The notes beneath the pieces were generated by a model. That model saw nothing but the letters and a program-made list of their open reading frames with translations. It ran no database searches and was not told the origin of the DNA. DNA of 64,000 nucleotides from Paramagnetospirillum caucaseum. GTDB lineage: Bacteria; Pseudomonadota; Alphaproteobacteria; Rhodospirillales; Magnetospirillaceae. The DNA is taken from NCBI RefSeq assembly GCF_000342045.1, contig NZ_AONQ01000015.1, forward strand, positions 1 through 64,000, written 5' to 3'. A program made the translations under genes and the position numbers. Below, piece by piece: positions 1 through 9,400 of the stretch (position 1 is the first letter of the stretch; each line of letters begins with the position of its first letter).

Positions 1-13
1 GGGGGGCGCGCGC

Positions 14-28
14 TTAAAATTCGTTTAA
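14..28. promoter_or_regulatory. CtrA-type binding box upstream of flgB operon
   Basis: The sequence reads TTAA, seven bases, TTAA, which is the full consensus for the cell-cycle and motility regulator CtrA in alphaproteobacteria. The two half sites lie within a perfect 7-bp inverted repeat (GCTTAAA/TTTAAGC, 12-30). The box is about 150 bases upstream of flgB, and the operon ends with cckA, the kinase that feeds phosphate to CtrA. Binding is inferred from the motif only. Confidence 0.6.
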
Positions 29-177
29 GCCGGAGGCGGCCGGACCCGCCCCAAACCCGCGCCGCGACTCGGGCTTTACCGAATCTTAAACGGGTCGGGC
101 GGATAGTGATCATGGCGAATCGGGTCCGCCCGCCCATGGATCTGGCCCATGGACCTGGATAGCGAAGGTTGCGCGGA

Positions 178-579
178 ATGTACGACGATCTCGGCATCTT
201 CAAGATGGCCAAGGCTCAGATGGACTGGATCGCCCAGCGCCAGGAGGTGCTGGCCGGCAACATCGCCAACGCCAACACGCCCCGCTACCTGCCCAAGGAC
301 ATCAAGCCGCTCGACTTCAAGGCGGTGCTGGCCGGCAGCGCCGAGCCCGACGTGGGGGTGGCGGCCACCAACGCCAAGCACATCGTGCCCGAGATGGCGC
401 CCAGCCCGTTCAAGTCGGTCACCCAGCGCCGCACCTTCGAATCCACGCCCGACGGCAACGCCGTCATCCTGGAAGAGCAGATGGCCAAGCTCGGCGAGGC
501 CAATTCCAAGTACAACGCCGCCGCCTCGCTGTTCCAGAAGTACCAGAAGATGATCAAGCTCGCCTCGGGCGGCCGATGA
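178..579 (+). CDS. flgB: Flagellar basal-body rod protein FlgB
   Basis: A 133-residue proximal rod protein of the flagellar basal body, exported through the flagellar type III apparatus. It has the FlgB/FlgC family N-terminal signature with an asparagine-rich stretch (LAGNIANANTPRYLP) and a helical C-terminus (YNAAASLFQKYQKMIKLA). The ATG at 178 was preferred to an in-frame TTG at 169 because the conserved part starts at MYDDLGIF and a GCGAAGG sequence lies about nine bases upstream. It is the first visible gene of the operon flgB-flgC-fliE-fliQ-fliR-flhB-cckA. Length is typical of the family. Confidence 0.93.
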   Translation: MYDDLGIFKMAKAQMDWIAQRQEVLAGNIANANTPRYLPKDIKPLDFKAVLAGSAEPDVGVAATNAKHIVPEMAPSPFKSVTQRRTFESTPDGNAVILEEQMAKLGEANSKYNAAASLFQKYQKMIKLASGGR

Positions 580-608
580 GCCTTAGCCGATAAGCCGAAG
601 AGACAGCC

Positions 609-1019
609 ATGGACGAACTGAGCAAAAGCACGCAGACCGCCATATCGGGCATGAAGGTGCAGTCGCAGCGTTTGCGTCTGATCTCGGAGAATCTCGCCAA
701 CGCCGATTCGCTGGCCCAGACCCCCGAAGGCTTGCCCTATCGCCGCAAGGTGATGACCTTCAAGAACGAGTTGGATCGCGCCACCGGAATCGCCCAGGTC
801 AAGGTGGACAAGGTGCGGGGCGATTCGGCCGAGTTCCAGCGCCGCTACGATCCCAAGCACCCGGCCGCCGACCGCGACGGCTATGTGCTGGCCCCCAACG
901 TCAATCCGCTGATCGAGATGATGGACATGCGCGAGGCCCAGCGCAGCTACGAGGCCAACATGAACGTCATCAACACCTCCCGCTCGCTGCTGTCGCGCAC
1001 CATCGAGATGTTGCGCTAG
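609..1019 (+). CDS. flgC: Flagellar basal-body rod protein FlgC
   Basis: A 136-residue proximal rod subunit that assembles with FlgB, FlgF and FliE. The N-terminus carries the rod/hook signature (LRLISENLANADSLAQT) and the C-terminus has the family helix (MREAQRSYEANMNVINTSRSLLSRTIEML). It follows flgB by 29 bases on the same strand. The start ATG is preceded by a GAAGAGACAG purine tract. Length and both terminal motifs match the family. Confidence 0.95.
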   Translation: MDELSKSTQTAISGMKVQSQRLRLISENLANADSLAQTPEGLPYRRKVMTFKNELDRATGIAQVKVDKVRGDSAEFQRRYDPKHPAADRDGYVLAPNVNPLIEMMDMREAQRSYEANMNVINTSRSLLSRTIEMLR

Positions 1020-1048
1020 GCCGGATGCCGCGTTAAGGATTAGCCGCC

Positions 1049-1360
1049 ATGACTTCCCGCCTCACCGACGCCATCTCCGCCTACAAGAGTGCCGCCAATC
1101 CGTTCGAATCGGTGGGCAAGTCCTCCGAGTCCGAGGGGACCGGCACCGATTTCGCCAGCGTGCTGAAGGATGCCGCCAAGGTGGCGGCGGGCGACGCCAA
1201 GGCGGCGGAAAAGGCCTCCATGTCGGCCATCGCCGGCAAGGCCGACATCCGCGAGGTGGTGGCCGCCGTCGCCAATGCGGAAATGACCCTGGAAACCGTG
1301 GTCAACGTCCGCGACAAGGTGATCAACGCCTACAATGAAATCCTGCGCATGCCCATCTGA
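1049..1360 (+). CDS. fliE: Flagellar hook-basal body protein FliE
   Basis: A 103-residue protein that joins the MS ring to the rod. The N-terminal half is low-complexity and Ala/Ser-rich. The C-terminal half has the conserved FliE block (VVAAVANAEMTLETVVNVRDKVINAYNEILRMPI), seen here at residues about 68-103. It lies between flgC and fliQ, the usual alphaproteobacterial order. The start ATG follows a TTAAGGATTAG sequence. Confidence 0.93.
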   Translation: MTSRLTDAISAYKSAANPFESVGKSSESEGTGTDFASVLKDAAKVAAGDAKAAEKASMSAIAGKADIREVVAAVANAEMTLETVVNVRDKVINAYNEILRMPI

Positions 1361-1375
1361 GCGGGTTCGCCGCAG

Positions 1376-1645
1376 ATGACCGAGCCCGAACTGATCGATG
1401 TCGCGCGCGAAACCATCATCGTCATGCTCAAGGTGGCGGCGCCCACCCTGCTGACCGGTCTGGTGGTGGGTCTGGTCATCTCCATCTTCCAGACCTTGAC
1501 CCAGATTCAGGAGCAGACGCTCACCTTCGTGCCGAAGATGCTGCTGGTCTTCGCCTCGATGATCATCTTCCTGCCCTTCATGCTGCATTCCCTGAGCGAG
1601 TTCTGGAGGCTGGTCATGGACCGCGTCATCGCCGGCGGCGGTTGA
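1376..1645 (+). CDS. fliQ: Flagellar export apparatus protein FliQ
   Basis: An 89-residue integral membrane component of the flagellar type III export gate. Two hydrophobic helices are visible (residues about 16-40 and 50-75), with the family signature ISIFQTLTQIQEQTLTFVPK between them. It partners with FliP and FliR in the export channel; fliP is not in this window. Its stop codon lies one base before the fliR GTG, suggesting translational coupling. Confidence 0.96.
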   Translation: MTEPELIDVARETIIVMLKVAAPTLLTGLVVGLVISIFQTLTQIQEQTLTFVPKMLLVFASMIIFLPFMLHSLSEFWRLVMDRVIAGGG

Positions 1646-1646
1646 C

Positions 1647-2411
1647 GTGCTGACCGAACTGCTGCAGCTCGACATCTTCCGTTTCTTCCTGGTCTTCACC
1701 CGCATCGGCGCGGCGCTGATGCTGTTTCCCGGCCTGGGCGGCTCGCTGGTCTCGACCCGCATCCGCCTGCTGCTGGCGCTGTCCATCGCCTTCGTGATGC
1801 TGCCGGTGGTGGGCGGGACGTTCCCGCGGGTGCCCGGCACGGTGGGCGGCATCGTGCTGGCCATCTTCGGCGAGGCGGTGATCGGCATCTTCCTCGGTAC
1901 GGTGATCATGATCATCATGTCGACCCTGAACATGGCCGGCTCGATGATCGGCTACCAGACCGGCCTGACCAACGCCTTCTCCTTCGACCCCATCGCCCAG
2001 CAGCAGAGCCAGCTGCTGACCGGTTTCCTGTCCAATATCGGGCTGGTGGCGGTGTTCGCCACCGACCTGCACCACCTGATGTTCCAGGCGGTGTTCGAAT
2101 CCTACACCCTGTTTCCGCCGGGCCAGCCGCTGCAGTTCGGCGATTATGCCGAGACGCTGGGGCATCTGGTCACCGACACCTTCAAGGTCGGCACCCAGTT
2201 CGCGGCGCCGCTGGTGGTGTTCGGCCTGGTGTTCTACACTGGCCTCGGCCTGCTGTCGCGGCTGGTGCCCCAGCTGCAGGTGTTCTTCGTCGGCATGCCG
2301 GTGCAGGTGATGGTGGGGATGTGGCTGTTCGCGGTGACCTTGCCGCTGATTGTTTCCCTGTTCCTGCGCTTCTTCGAATCCGGCCTGATGCCTTACGTCC
2401 AGCCCAGGTGA
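1647..2411 (+). CDS. fliR: Flagellar export apparatus protein FliR
   Basis: A 254-residue polytopic membrane protein of the flagellar export gate with about six hydrophobic segments. The family block FSFDPIAQQQSQLLTGFL is visible around residues 110-130. It begins with GTG at 1647, one base after the fliQ stop, so the two are probably translationally coupled. It is followed four bases later by flhB, its structural partner in the gate. Length is normal for FliR. Confidence 0.95.
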   Translation: MLTELLQLDIFRFFLVFTRIGAALMLFPGLGGSLVSTRIRLLLALSIAFVMLPVVGGTFPRVPGTVGGIVLAIFGEAVIGIFLGTVIMIIMSTLNMAGSMIGYQTGLTNAFSFDPIAQQQSQLLTGFLSNIGLVAVFATDLHHLMFQAVFESYTLFPPGQPLQFGDYAETLGHLVTDTFKVGTQFAAPLVVFGLVFYTGLGLLSRLVPQLQVFFVGMPVQVMVGMWLFAVTLPLIVSLFLRFFESGLMPYVQPR

Positions 2412-2415
2412 GACC

Positions 2416-3483
2416 ATGGCCGAAGACGCCGAAGACAAAACAGAAGAACCAACAGACCGAAAACTGAGCCAGGCCCGCGAGCAGGGCAACATTCCCACCT
2501 CCCAGGAGGTGAAGATCTGGGCCGGCCTGGTGGGCGCCCTGGTCATCGTCGCCCTGTTCGCCCCTTACATGGCCCGGGACGTGAAGCGTCTGCTGGTCCC
2601 CTTCATCGAGCATCCCCACGCCTTCCCCATGGGGCAATCCGATGTGGGGCAGGTGCTGGCCGAGATCACCATCAGCATGATCAAGCTCCTGGTCCTGCCC
2701 ATGCTGCTGCTGATGCTCCTGGCGCTGGTCTCGGCCATGGCCCAGAGCGGCCTGATGTTCCTGCCCGACAAGCTGACCATGGATTTCAGCAAGCTGAGTC
2801 CCATGAAGGGCATCACGCGCATCTTCTCGGGCCGCAATCTGGTGGAGTTCTTCAAGTCGCTGTTCAAGGTCGGGGCCATCGGCATCGTCATCTACCTGAT
2901 GCTGAAATCCCGCCTGAGCGAGTATGCCGGACTGGCGGCGCTGGACCTGATGGCCATGATGGATTACCTGCGCGATCAGGTGATCGCCATGATCCTGGTG
3001 GTGGTGCTGCTGGTCTTCGTCCTGGCCGCCGCCGACTGGTTCTACCAGCGTTGGGCGTTCACCCAGCAGATGAAGATGACCAAGCAGGAGATCAAGGACG
3101 AGCACAAGCAGACCGAGGGCGATCCCATGATCAAGGGCCGCCTCAGGGCGCTCCGCATGCAGCGCGCCCGCCAGCGCATGATGCAGGCGGTGCCCAAGGC
3201 CAGCGTCGTGGTGACCAACCCGACCCACTACGCGGTGGCACTGCAATACGACGTGGATTCCATGAGCGCTCCCATCCTGGTGGCCAAGGGCGTCGATCTG
3301 ATCGCCAAGCGCATCCGCGATCTCGCCACTGAGAACGAGGTGCCCATCGTCGAGAATCCGCCGCTGGCCCGCGCGCTGTACGCTACCGTCGAGCTGGACG
3401 AGGAAATTCCGCCCGAGCATTACAAGACGGTGGCGGAAATCATCGGTTACGTCATGAAGCTGAAGGGCGAACTTGCGAACTGA
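2416..3483 (+). CDS. flhB: Flagellar export switch protein FlhB
   Basis: A 355-residue export-gate protein that switches substrate specificity from rod/hook to filament by self-cleavage. It shows the N-terminal DKTEEPTDRKLSQAREQGNIP signature, four membrane segments (residues about 30-210) and a cytoplasmic domain with the autocleavage motif NPTH (VVVTNPTHYAVAL, residues about 270). The last 11 bases overlap the TTG start of cckA. All residues needed for autocleavage are present. Confidence 0.97.
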   Translation: MAEDAEDKTEEPTDRKLSQAREQGNIPTSQEVKIWAGLVGALVIVALFAPYMARDVKRLLVPFIEHPHAFPMGQSDVGQVLAEITISMIKLLVLPMLLLMLLALVSAMAQSGLMFLPDKLTMDFSKLSPMKGITRIFSGRNLVEFFKSLFKVGAIGIVIYLMLKSRLSEYAGLAALDLMAMMDYLRDQVIAMILVVVLLVFVLAAADWFYQRWAFTQQMKMTKQEIKDEHKQTEGDPMIKGRLRALRMQRARQRMMQAVPKASVVVTNPTHYAVALQYDVDSMSAPILVAKGVDLIAKRIRDLATENEVPIVENPPLARALYATVELDEEIPPEHYKTVAEIIGYVMKLKGELAN

Positions 3484-5857
3484 CGCCATCCCCTCTCCGC
3501 TGGCCCTCTGCCTGGCCGCCTCGGTGGCCGGAACCGCCCTGCTGGGCGTGGCCGGGGCCGGCTGGCCGGCCATCTCCGCCGCCGCCCTGGTGGCGGCGGC
3601 GTCGGGGGCCATGCTGCTGCGCCGTGCCCGCCGCCCGGCGGGAGGTGCCTCCATCCTGGCCGGGGCGCTGGACTCGGAAAGCCGCGCCGTCCTGGTGGTG
3701 GCCTCCGACGGCGGCGAGTTCTACCGCAACCAGGCGGCGCGCCGCCTGCTGGGCGCCGCCGCCGACCCCCTGGCCCCGCTCAAGGCGCTGGCCGCCGATG
3801 ACGACCGCGCCCTGGCCGAGCTGGAGCGCCTGGACGCGGCGGCCGCGGTGGGCGCCCCCCGGCGCACCGAGATCACCCTGATCTCGGCGGGCGGCGGGCG
3901 CGAGTGGTTCGCGCTCGAGGTCCGGCCGGCTGGCAGCCCCCAGGCGGTGGCCTGGATCGCCGAGGACGTCAGCGCGCGCCGCGCCATCGAGGAGACGCTG
4001 CGGCGCGAGAACGAACTGCTCTCCGACTTCGTCGACCTGCTGCCGGTGGGCTGCTATTCCGCCGACGCCGACGGCACGGTGCGCTACGTCAACCAGCGTC
4101 TGGCCGAATGGCTGGGCAAGAGCGGCGACGAAATCGTCGGCCACAATCTGGCCGAGGTGTTCGGCACCGTGCCCAATCCCGAGGAGGAGCGCGCCGAGCT
4201 GCGCCTGCGCGGCCGCTCGGGCGAGGTGTTCCAGGCCCTGGTCGCCCATTCGGTGTTCGACGAGGGCGGTGAGATGTTCACCCGCTCGGTGGTGGTGCGC
4301 GACCTGGTGCCGGAACAGCAATGGGAAAAGGCGTTGCGCGCCGCCGAACGCCGCTTCCGCTGGCTGTTCGACGACGCTCCCGTCGGCATCGCCCTGGTGG
4401 ACCTGGACGGGGCCATCGGCGCCTGCAATCTGGCGCTGCAGGCCATGCTGGGCATCGACCGCGACGACATGATCGGCCGCGCGGTGATCGACGTCATTGC
4501 CGAGGAGAACCGGGCGCAAGCCTCGGAGCAACTGGGCAAGGTGATCGCCGGTTCCACCCCCGGAACCCATCTGGAAGTGCGGCTGAAGGGGCGGCGCAAC
4601 CTGATCGCCCAGCTGTTCGTCAGCCCCAGCCACGAGGACGGCGACATCTCGGGCCTGGTGATCCATTTCATCGACGCCACCGAACAGCGCAACCTGGAGA
4701 TGCAGTTCGCCCAGAGCCAGAAGATGCAGGCCATGGGCCAGCTGGCCGGCGGCGTCGCCCACGACTTCAACAACCTGCTCACCGCCATGATCGGCTTCTG
4801 CGACCTGCTGCTGCAGCGTCACGGGGCCGGCGACCCCAGCTTCGCCGACATCATGCAGGTCAAGCAGAACGCCAACCGTGCCGCCTCGCTGGTGCGCCAG
4901 CTGCTGGCCTTCTCGCGCCGGCAGGCCTTGCAGCCCCGCCTGCTCAACGTCACCGACGCCCTGGCCGAACTGTCCAACCTGCTGCGCCGCCTGCTGGGCG
5001 AGACCATCGAGCTGCGCATGATCCATGGCCGCGCCCTGGGGCTGGTGCGGGTCGATCCCGGCCAGTTCGACCAAGTGATCATCAACCTCGCCGTCAACGC
5101 CCGCGACGCCATGCCGGGCGGCGGGGCGCTGACCATCCGCACCAACGCCGTGCACGTGGACCAGCCGGTGCAGCGCGGCCCGGAGCTGATGCCGGCCGGC
5201 GATTACGTCCAGATCGAGGTGGTGGACACCGGCACCGGCATCGGCAAGGAGAACCTGGCGCGCATCTTCGAGCCGTTCTTCTCCACCAAGGAGGTGGGGG
5301 CCGGCACCGGCCTCGGCCTGTCCACCGTCTACGGCATCGTGCGCCAGACCGACGGCTTCATCTTCGTGGAATCCGAGCCCGGCCAGGGCGCCACCTTCTC
5401 CATCTATCTGCCGCGCATCGATGCCGAGCCCGCCGCCGAGACCAAACGCCCCGCCCAGCAATCGGAAGCCTCCGGCGCCGACCTCACCGGCTCGGGCACC
5501 ATCTTGCTGGTCGAGGACGAGGACGCCGTCCGTCTGTTCGGCGCCCGGGCGCTGCGCAACAAGGGTTACACGGTGATCGAGGCCCGCTCGGGCGAGCAGG
5601 CCATGGAGGTGCTGAACGGCGGCGAGCCCATCCAGGTGCTGATCTCCGACGTGGTGATGCCCGGCATGGACGGCGTGACCCTGGCCCGCTTCGTGCGCAT
5701 GGAGCGCCCGGCGATCAAGGTCATCCTCATTTCCGGCTATTCCGAGGACGTCGCCCGCGACGGCATCGATCCCGACGCCGGCATCCACTTCCTGCCCAAG
5801 CCCTTCTCGCTCAAGCAACTGGCCGGGGCGGTGAAGCAGGTGATGGAAGAAAGCTGA
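3473..5857 (+). CDS. cckA: Hybrid sensor histidine kinase CckA
   Basis: A 794-residue hybrid kinase. It has two N-terminal membrane helices (about residues 5-50), PAS-like domains (about 60-160, 185-290 and 295-405), a HisKA domain with H430 in GGVAHDFNN, an HATPase domain (NARDAMPGGG; GTGLGLSTVYGI) and a C-terminal receiver with D726 (ISDVVMPGMDG). The hydrophobic N-terminus, the AHDFNN box and the single C-terminal receiver fit CckA, which phosphorylates CtrA through ChpT. The TTG start overlaps flhB by 11 bases, coupling it to the flagellar operon. Together with the CtrA box at 14-28 this suggests self-regulation. A non-CckA hybrid kinase is less likely. Confidence 0.88.
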   Translation: MRTDAIPSPLALCLAASVAGTALLGVAGAGWPAISAAALVAAASGAMLLRRARRPAGGASILAGALDSESRAVLVVASDGGEFYRNQAARRLLGAAADPLAPLKALAADDDRALAELERLDAAAAVGAPRRTEITLISAGGGREWFALEVRPAGSPQAVAWIAEDVSARRAIEETLRRENELLSDFVDLLPVGCYSADADGTVRYVNQRLAEWLGKSGDEIVGHNLAEVFGTVPNPEEERAELRLRGRSGEVFQALVAHSVFDEGGEMFTRSVVVRDLVPEQQWEKALRAAERRFRWLFDDAPVGIALVDLDGAIGACNLALQAMLGIDRDDMIGRAVIDVIAEENRAQASEQLGKVIAGSTPGTHLEVRLKGRRNLIAQLFVSPSHEDGDISGLVIHFIDATEQRNLEMQFAQSQKMQAMGQLAGGVAHDFNNLLTAMIGFCDLLLQRHGAGDPSFADIMQVKQNANRAASLVRQLLAFSRRQALQPRLLNVTDALAELSNLLRRLLGETIELRMIHGRALGLVRVDPGQFDQVIINLAVNARDAMPGGGALTIRTNAVHVDQPVQRGPELMPAGDYVQIEVVDTGTGIGKENLARIFEPFFSTKEVGAGTGLGLSTVYGIVRQTDGFIFVESEPGQGATFSIYLPRIDAEPAAETKRPAQQSEASGADLTGSGTILLVEDEDAVRLFGARALRNKGYTVIEARSGEQAMEVLNGGEPIQVLISDVVMPGMDGVTLARFVRMERPAIKVILISGYSEDVARDGIDPDAGIHFLPKPFSLKQLAGAVKQVMEES

Positions 5858-5913
5858 GCAAGCGCAGGGGCACCCGCGTCCCCACCGGCCTTGATCGTAT
5901 CGAGAACGGTGTT

Positions 5914-6282
5914 TTAGCCGGCCAGGCGCTGGGACGGCTGGGCGCCTTCATGGCGGCCCATATGATCGATCCAGCGCCGTGCCAGATTGACCAGCACCCG
6001 GCGTTCCAGGGCGCCGGGGGCGCCGTTCCGCCACGAATCCAACAGGCGGCGGGCCGAGGCGGACAGGGCCAGATGCTCGCTGCGCGGGGTGTCGTCGCGG
6101 GCGAAGTGGGCGTCGATGGTCCGGGCCAGGGTTTCCAGCGCCTTCTCCACCACCTCGGGCGGCGCGCCGACCGTGCGGGCGACGTCGATCTCGTTGAGGA
6201 CGCTGATCACCTGCCGGTGCTCTGCATCGGCCAGGGCATTGCCCACCGAGAAGCGCGTGTCCCAAATGGCGATCATCCCCAT
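5914..6282 (-). CDS. Degenerate hemerythrin-like protein
   Basis: A 122-residue protein with the layout of bacteriohemerythrin: IWDTRFSVGNALADAEHRQVIS (first helix with H22), DAHFARDD (second) and RRWIDHMGRHE (last). True hemerythrins bind a di-iron O2 site through H, HxxxE, HxxxH and HxxxxD. Here the glutamate position is Asp, the central HxxxH pair is missing and the last Asp is Glu, so oxygen binding is doubtful. It lies on the opposite strand just after cckA. An alternative in-frame ATG lies at 6276. Family assignment is moderate; function is unknown. Confidence 0.55.
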   Translation of the reverse strand: MGMIAIWDTRFSVGNALADAEHRQVISVLNEIDVARTVGAPPEVVEKALETLARTIDAHFARDDTPRSEHLALSASARRLLDSWRNGAPGALERRVLVNLARRWIDHMGRHEGAQPSQRLAG

Positions 6283-6365
6283 CCATCCCCGAATTCACCC
6301 TTTCTCAAGAGTGCCTGGGCATACCCGCAATGTTGATGGGGGTAAACGGGTAGAAAGACGGAGCG

Positions 6366-6393
6366 GCCGGAGGAGGGGAAACCCTCCTCCGGC
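6366..6393 (-). terminator. Terminator hairpin after gltB
   Basis: A perfect 12-bp stem (GCCGGAGGAGGG/CCCTCCTCCGGC) with a four-base loop lies 22 bases beyond the gltB stop. The following bases on the minus strand are only weakly T-rich (GTCTTTCTAC), so it may be a weak terminator or a 3'-end stabiliser. Confidence 0.6.
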
Positions 6394-6414
6394 TTAGAAC
6401 CCTTATACTTCCGG

Positions 6415-9400
6415 CTATTCGGCGGCGGCGGCGCGGCCCACCGGATGGGCGAGGCGGGACAGCATTTCCTTCGGCACCACCTGCCAGAAGCGGGGCAGTT
6501 CGCGCTCCCAGTCGGCCAGCAGGGATTCCGCCCAGGCCGAGCCGGTGACGGCGGCGTGTTCCTGCACCAGGGCCTTCAGCGCGCCCTCCCAATGGGACGT
6601 TTCCGGCCGCTGCCAGATGACGCTTTCCGGGTTGACGCGCTTGGCGAAAGTGCCGTCGGAATCGTAGACGAAGGCCATGCCCCCGGTCATGCCGGCGGCG
6701 AAATTGGCCCCCACCGGCCCGAGGATCACGGCGGTGCCGCCGGTCATGTACTCGCAGCCGTTGGAGCCGCAGCCCTCGATCACCGTCTCGGCGCCCGAGT
6801 TGCGGACGGCGAAGCGCTCGCCCGCCTGGCCGGCGGCGAACAGCTTGCCGGCGGTGGCGCCGTACAGCACCGTGTTGCCGATGATGGTGTTGTGGTTGCT
6901 CTTCAGCGCCGAGGCCACCGGCGGGCGAACGATGATGGTGCCGCCCGACAGGCCCTTGCCCACGTAATCGTTGGAATCGCCGAACACTTCCAGGGTCAGT
7001 CCCTGCACCGCGAAGGCGCCCAGCGACTGCCCCGCCGAACCGCGCAGCCGCACGGTGACGTGACCGGGGGCCAGCCCGGTCATGCCGTGGCGCTTGAAGA
7101 TCTTGTGGGACAGCTTGGTGCCGATGGCGCGCTGGACGTTGCGCACGTTGTAGTCCAGCTGCATCTTCTCGCCGTCCTCCAGCGCCGGCTTGGCGTCGAT
7201 GATCATCTGGGCGTCCAGGGTCTCGGGAACCTCGTTGCCCTTCTCCTCGACGCAATAACGCGGGAAGCCGCCGGTGTCGGCCTGGGCCAGCAGCGGATTG
7301 AGGTCGAGGTCGTCCAGGTGGCTGGCCCCCCGGCTGACCTGATGCAGCAGATCGGCGCGGCCGATGATTTCGGCCAGGGAGCGCACGCCCAGCGCGGCGA
7401 GGATTTCGCGGACCTCCTCGGCGATGAAGCTGAACAGGTTGACCACCTTTTCCGGCGAACCGGTGAACTTCTCGCGCAAGGAGAGGTCCTGGGTGCACAC
7501 CCCCACCGGACAGGTGTTGGAATGGCACTGGCGCACCATGATGCAGCCCATGGCCACCAGGGACGAGGTGCCGATGCCGAATTCCTCGGCCCCCAGCATG
7601 GCGGCGATGACGATGTCGCGACCGGTCTTCAATCCGCCGTCGGCGCGCAGGCGGACCCGGTGGCGCAGGCGGTTCAGCGTCAGCACCTGATGGGCCTCGG
7701 ACAGGCCCAGTTCCCAGGGCAGGCCGGCGAACTTGATGGAGGTCTGGGGCGAGGCACCGGTGCCGCCCACATGGCCGGAGACCAAGATGGTGTCGGCCTT
7801 GGCCTTGGCCACGCCGGCGGCCACCGTGCCGATGCCGGAGCGCGAGACCAGCTTCACCGTGACGCGGGCCTGGGGGTTGATCTGCTTCAGGTCGTAGATC
7901 AGCTGGGCCAGGTCCTCGATGGAGTAGATGTCGTGGTGGGGCGGCGGGCTGATCAGCATGACGCCCGGGGTGGCGTGGCGCAGCTTGGCGATCTCCACCG
8001 TCACCTTGAAGCCGGGCAACTGGCCGCCCTCGCCGGGCTTGGCACCCTGGGCCACCTTGATCTCGATCTCGCGGCACATGTTGAGGTATTCGGCGGTGAC
8101 GCCGAAGCGGCCCGAGGCGATCTGCTTCACCGCCGAATTGGCGTTGTCGCCGTTGGGACGCGGGCGATAGCGCTCGCGGTCCTCGCCGCCCTCGCCCGAC
8201 ACCGACTTCGCGCCGATGCGGTTCATGGCGATGTTGAGCGTGCCGTGGGCCTCGGGCGACAGGGCGCCCAGGCTCATGCCCGGCGTCAGGAAGCGCTTCC
8301 TGATCTCGGTGATGCTTTCCACCTCGTCCAGGCTGACGGCCGCACCGGCCGGCTTCAGGTCGAGAAGGTCGCGGATGGTGATGGGCGGCAGCTTGCGCAT
8401 GCCGTCCGAATACTTCTTGTAGGTGGCGTAGGAATCGCCGGCCACCGCCATCTGCAGCAGGTGGATCAGGCTGCCGTCGAAGGAATGGGCCTCGGAGCCG
8501 CGCCGCACCCGGTAGAAGCCGCCGATGGGCAAGGCGGGGGCCGGGCCGGCAAAGCCGGTGGCGTGCTGCTCGACGGTCTTCTTCTGGATGCCGCCCAGGC
8601 CGATGCCGGAGATGCGGCTGGTCATGCCGGGGAAGAACTCGGCCACCAGGGTGCGCGACAGGCCCACCGCCTCGAAATTGTAGCCGCCGCGATAGGAACT
8701 GACGATGGAGATGCCCATCTTGGCCATGATCTTCAAGAGGCCCTGGTCCAGGGCGTACTTGTAGCGCCGCACGCATTCCTCCAGCGGCATGGAGCCGAAC
8801 AGGCCCCGGCGCTGGCGGTCGGCGATGGCTTCCTGGGCGAGATAGGCGTTGACCGTGGTGGCGCCGACGCCGATCAGCACGGCGAAGTAATGGACGTCCA
8901 GGCACTCGCCCGAGCGCACGTTGAGCGAGGTCCAGGTGCGCAAGCTGAGGCGCACCAGATGGGAGTGCACGCCGCCCGCCGCCAGGATCATGGGGATGGC
9001 GGCCTTGGATTCGCCGATGCCCTCGTCGGTGAGGATCAGGTGGGTGCAGCCGCCCCTGACCGCCTCTTCCGATTCGCGGCGCACGCGGGCCAGCGCGTCG
9101 CGCAGCGCCTCGACGCCGCCGTTGGGATCGAAGGTACAGTCGATGGAGGCCGCCGCCTCGCCCATATACTTGCGCATGGCGGCGAATTCGGCGTTGGACA
9201 GCACCGGGCTTTCCAACTGCAGCAGGTCGCACTGGCTCTCGTCCTCGTCGAGGATGTTGCCCAGGTTGCCAAGACGGGTGCGGAGCGACATCACCCGCGA
9301 TTCGCGCAAGGAATCGATGGGCGGATTGGTCACCTGGCTGAAGTTCTGCTTGAAGAAGTGGTGCAGGCCGCGATAGCCCGCCGACAGCACCGCCAGCGGC

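Noticed and set aside
3452-5818. Long minus-strand open frame opposite cckA
   Set aside because: Same compositional pattern of antisense reading, no motif, and it covers all conserved kinase domains on the other strand.
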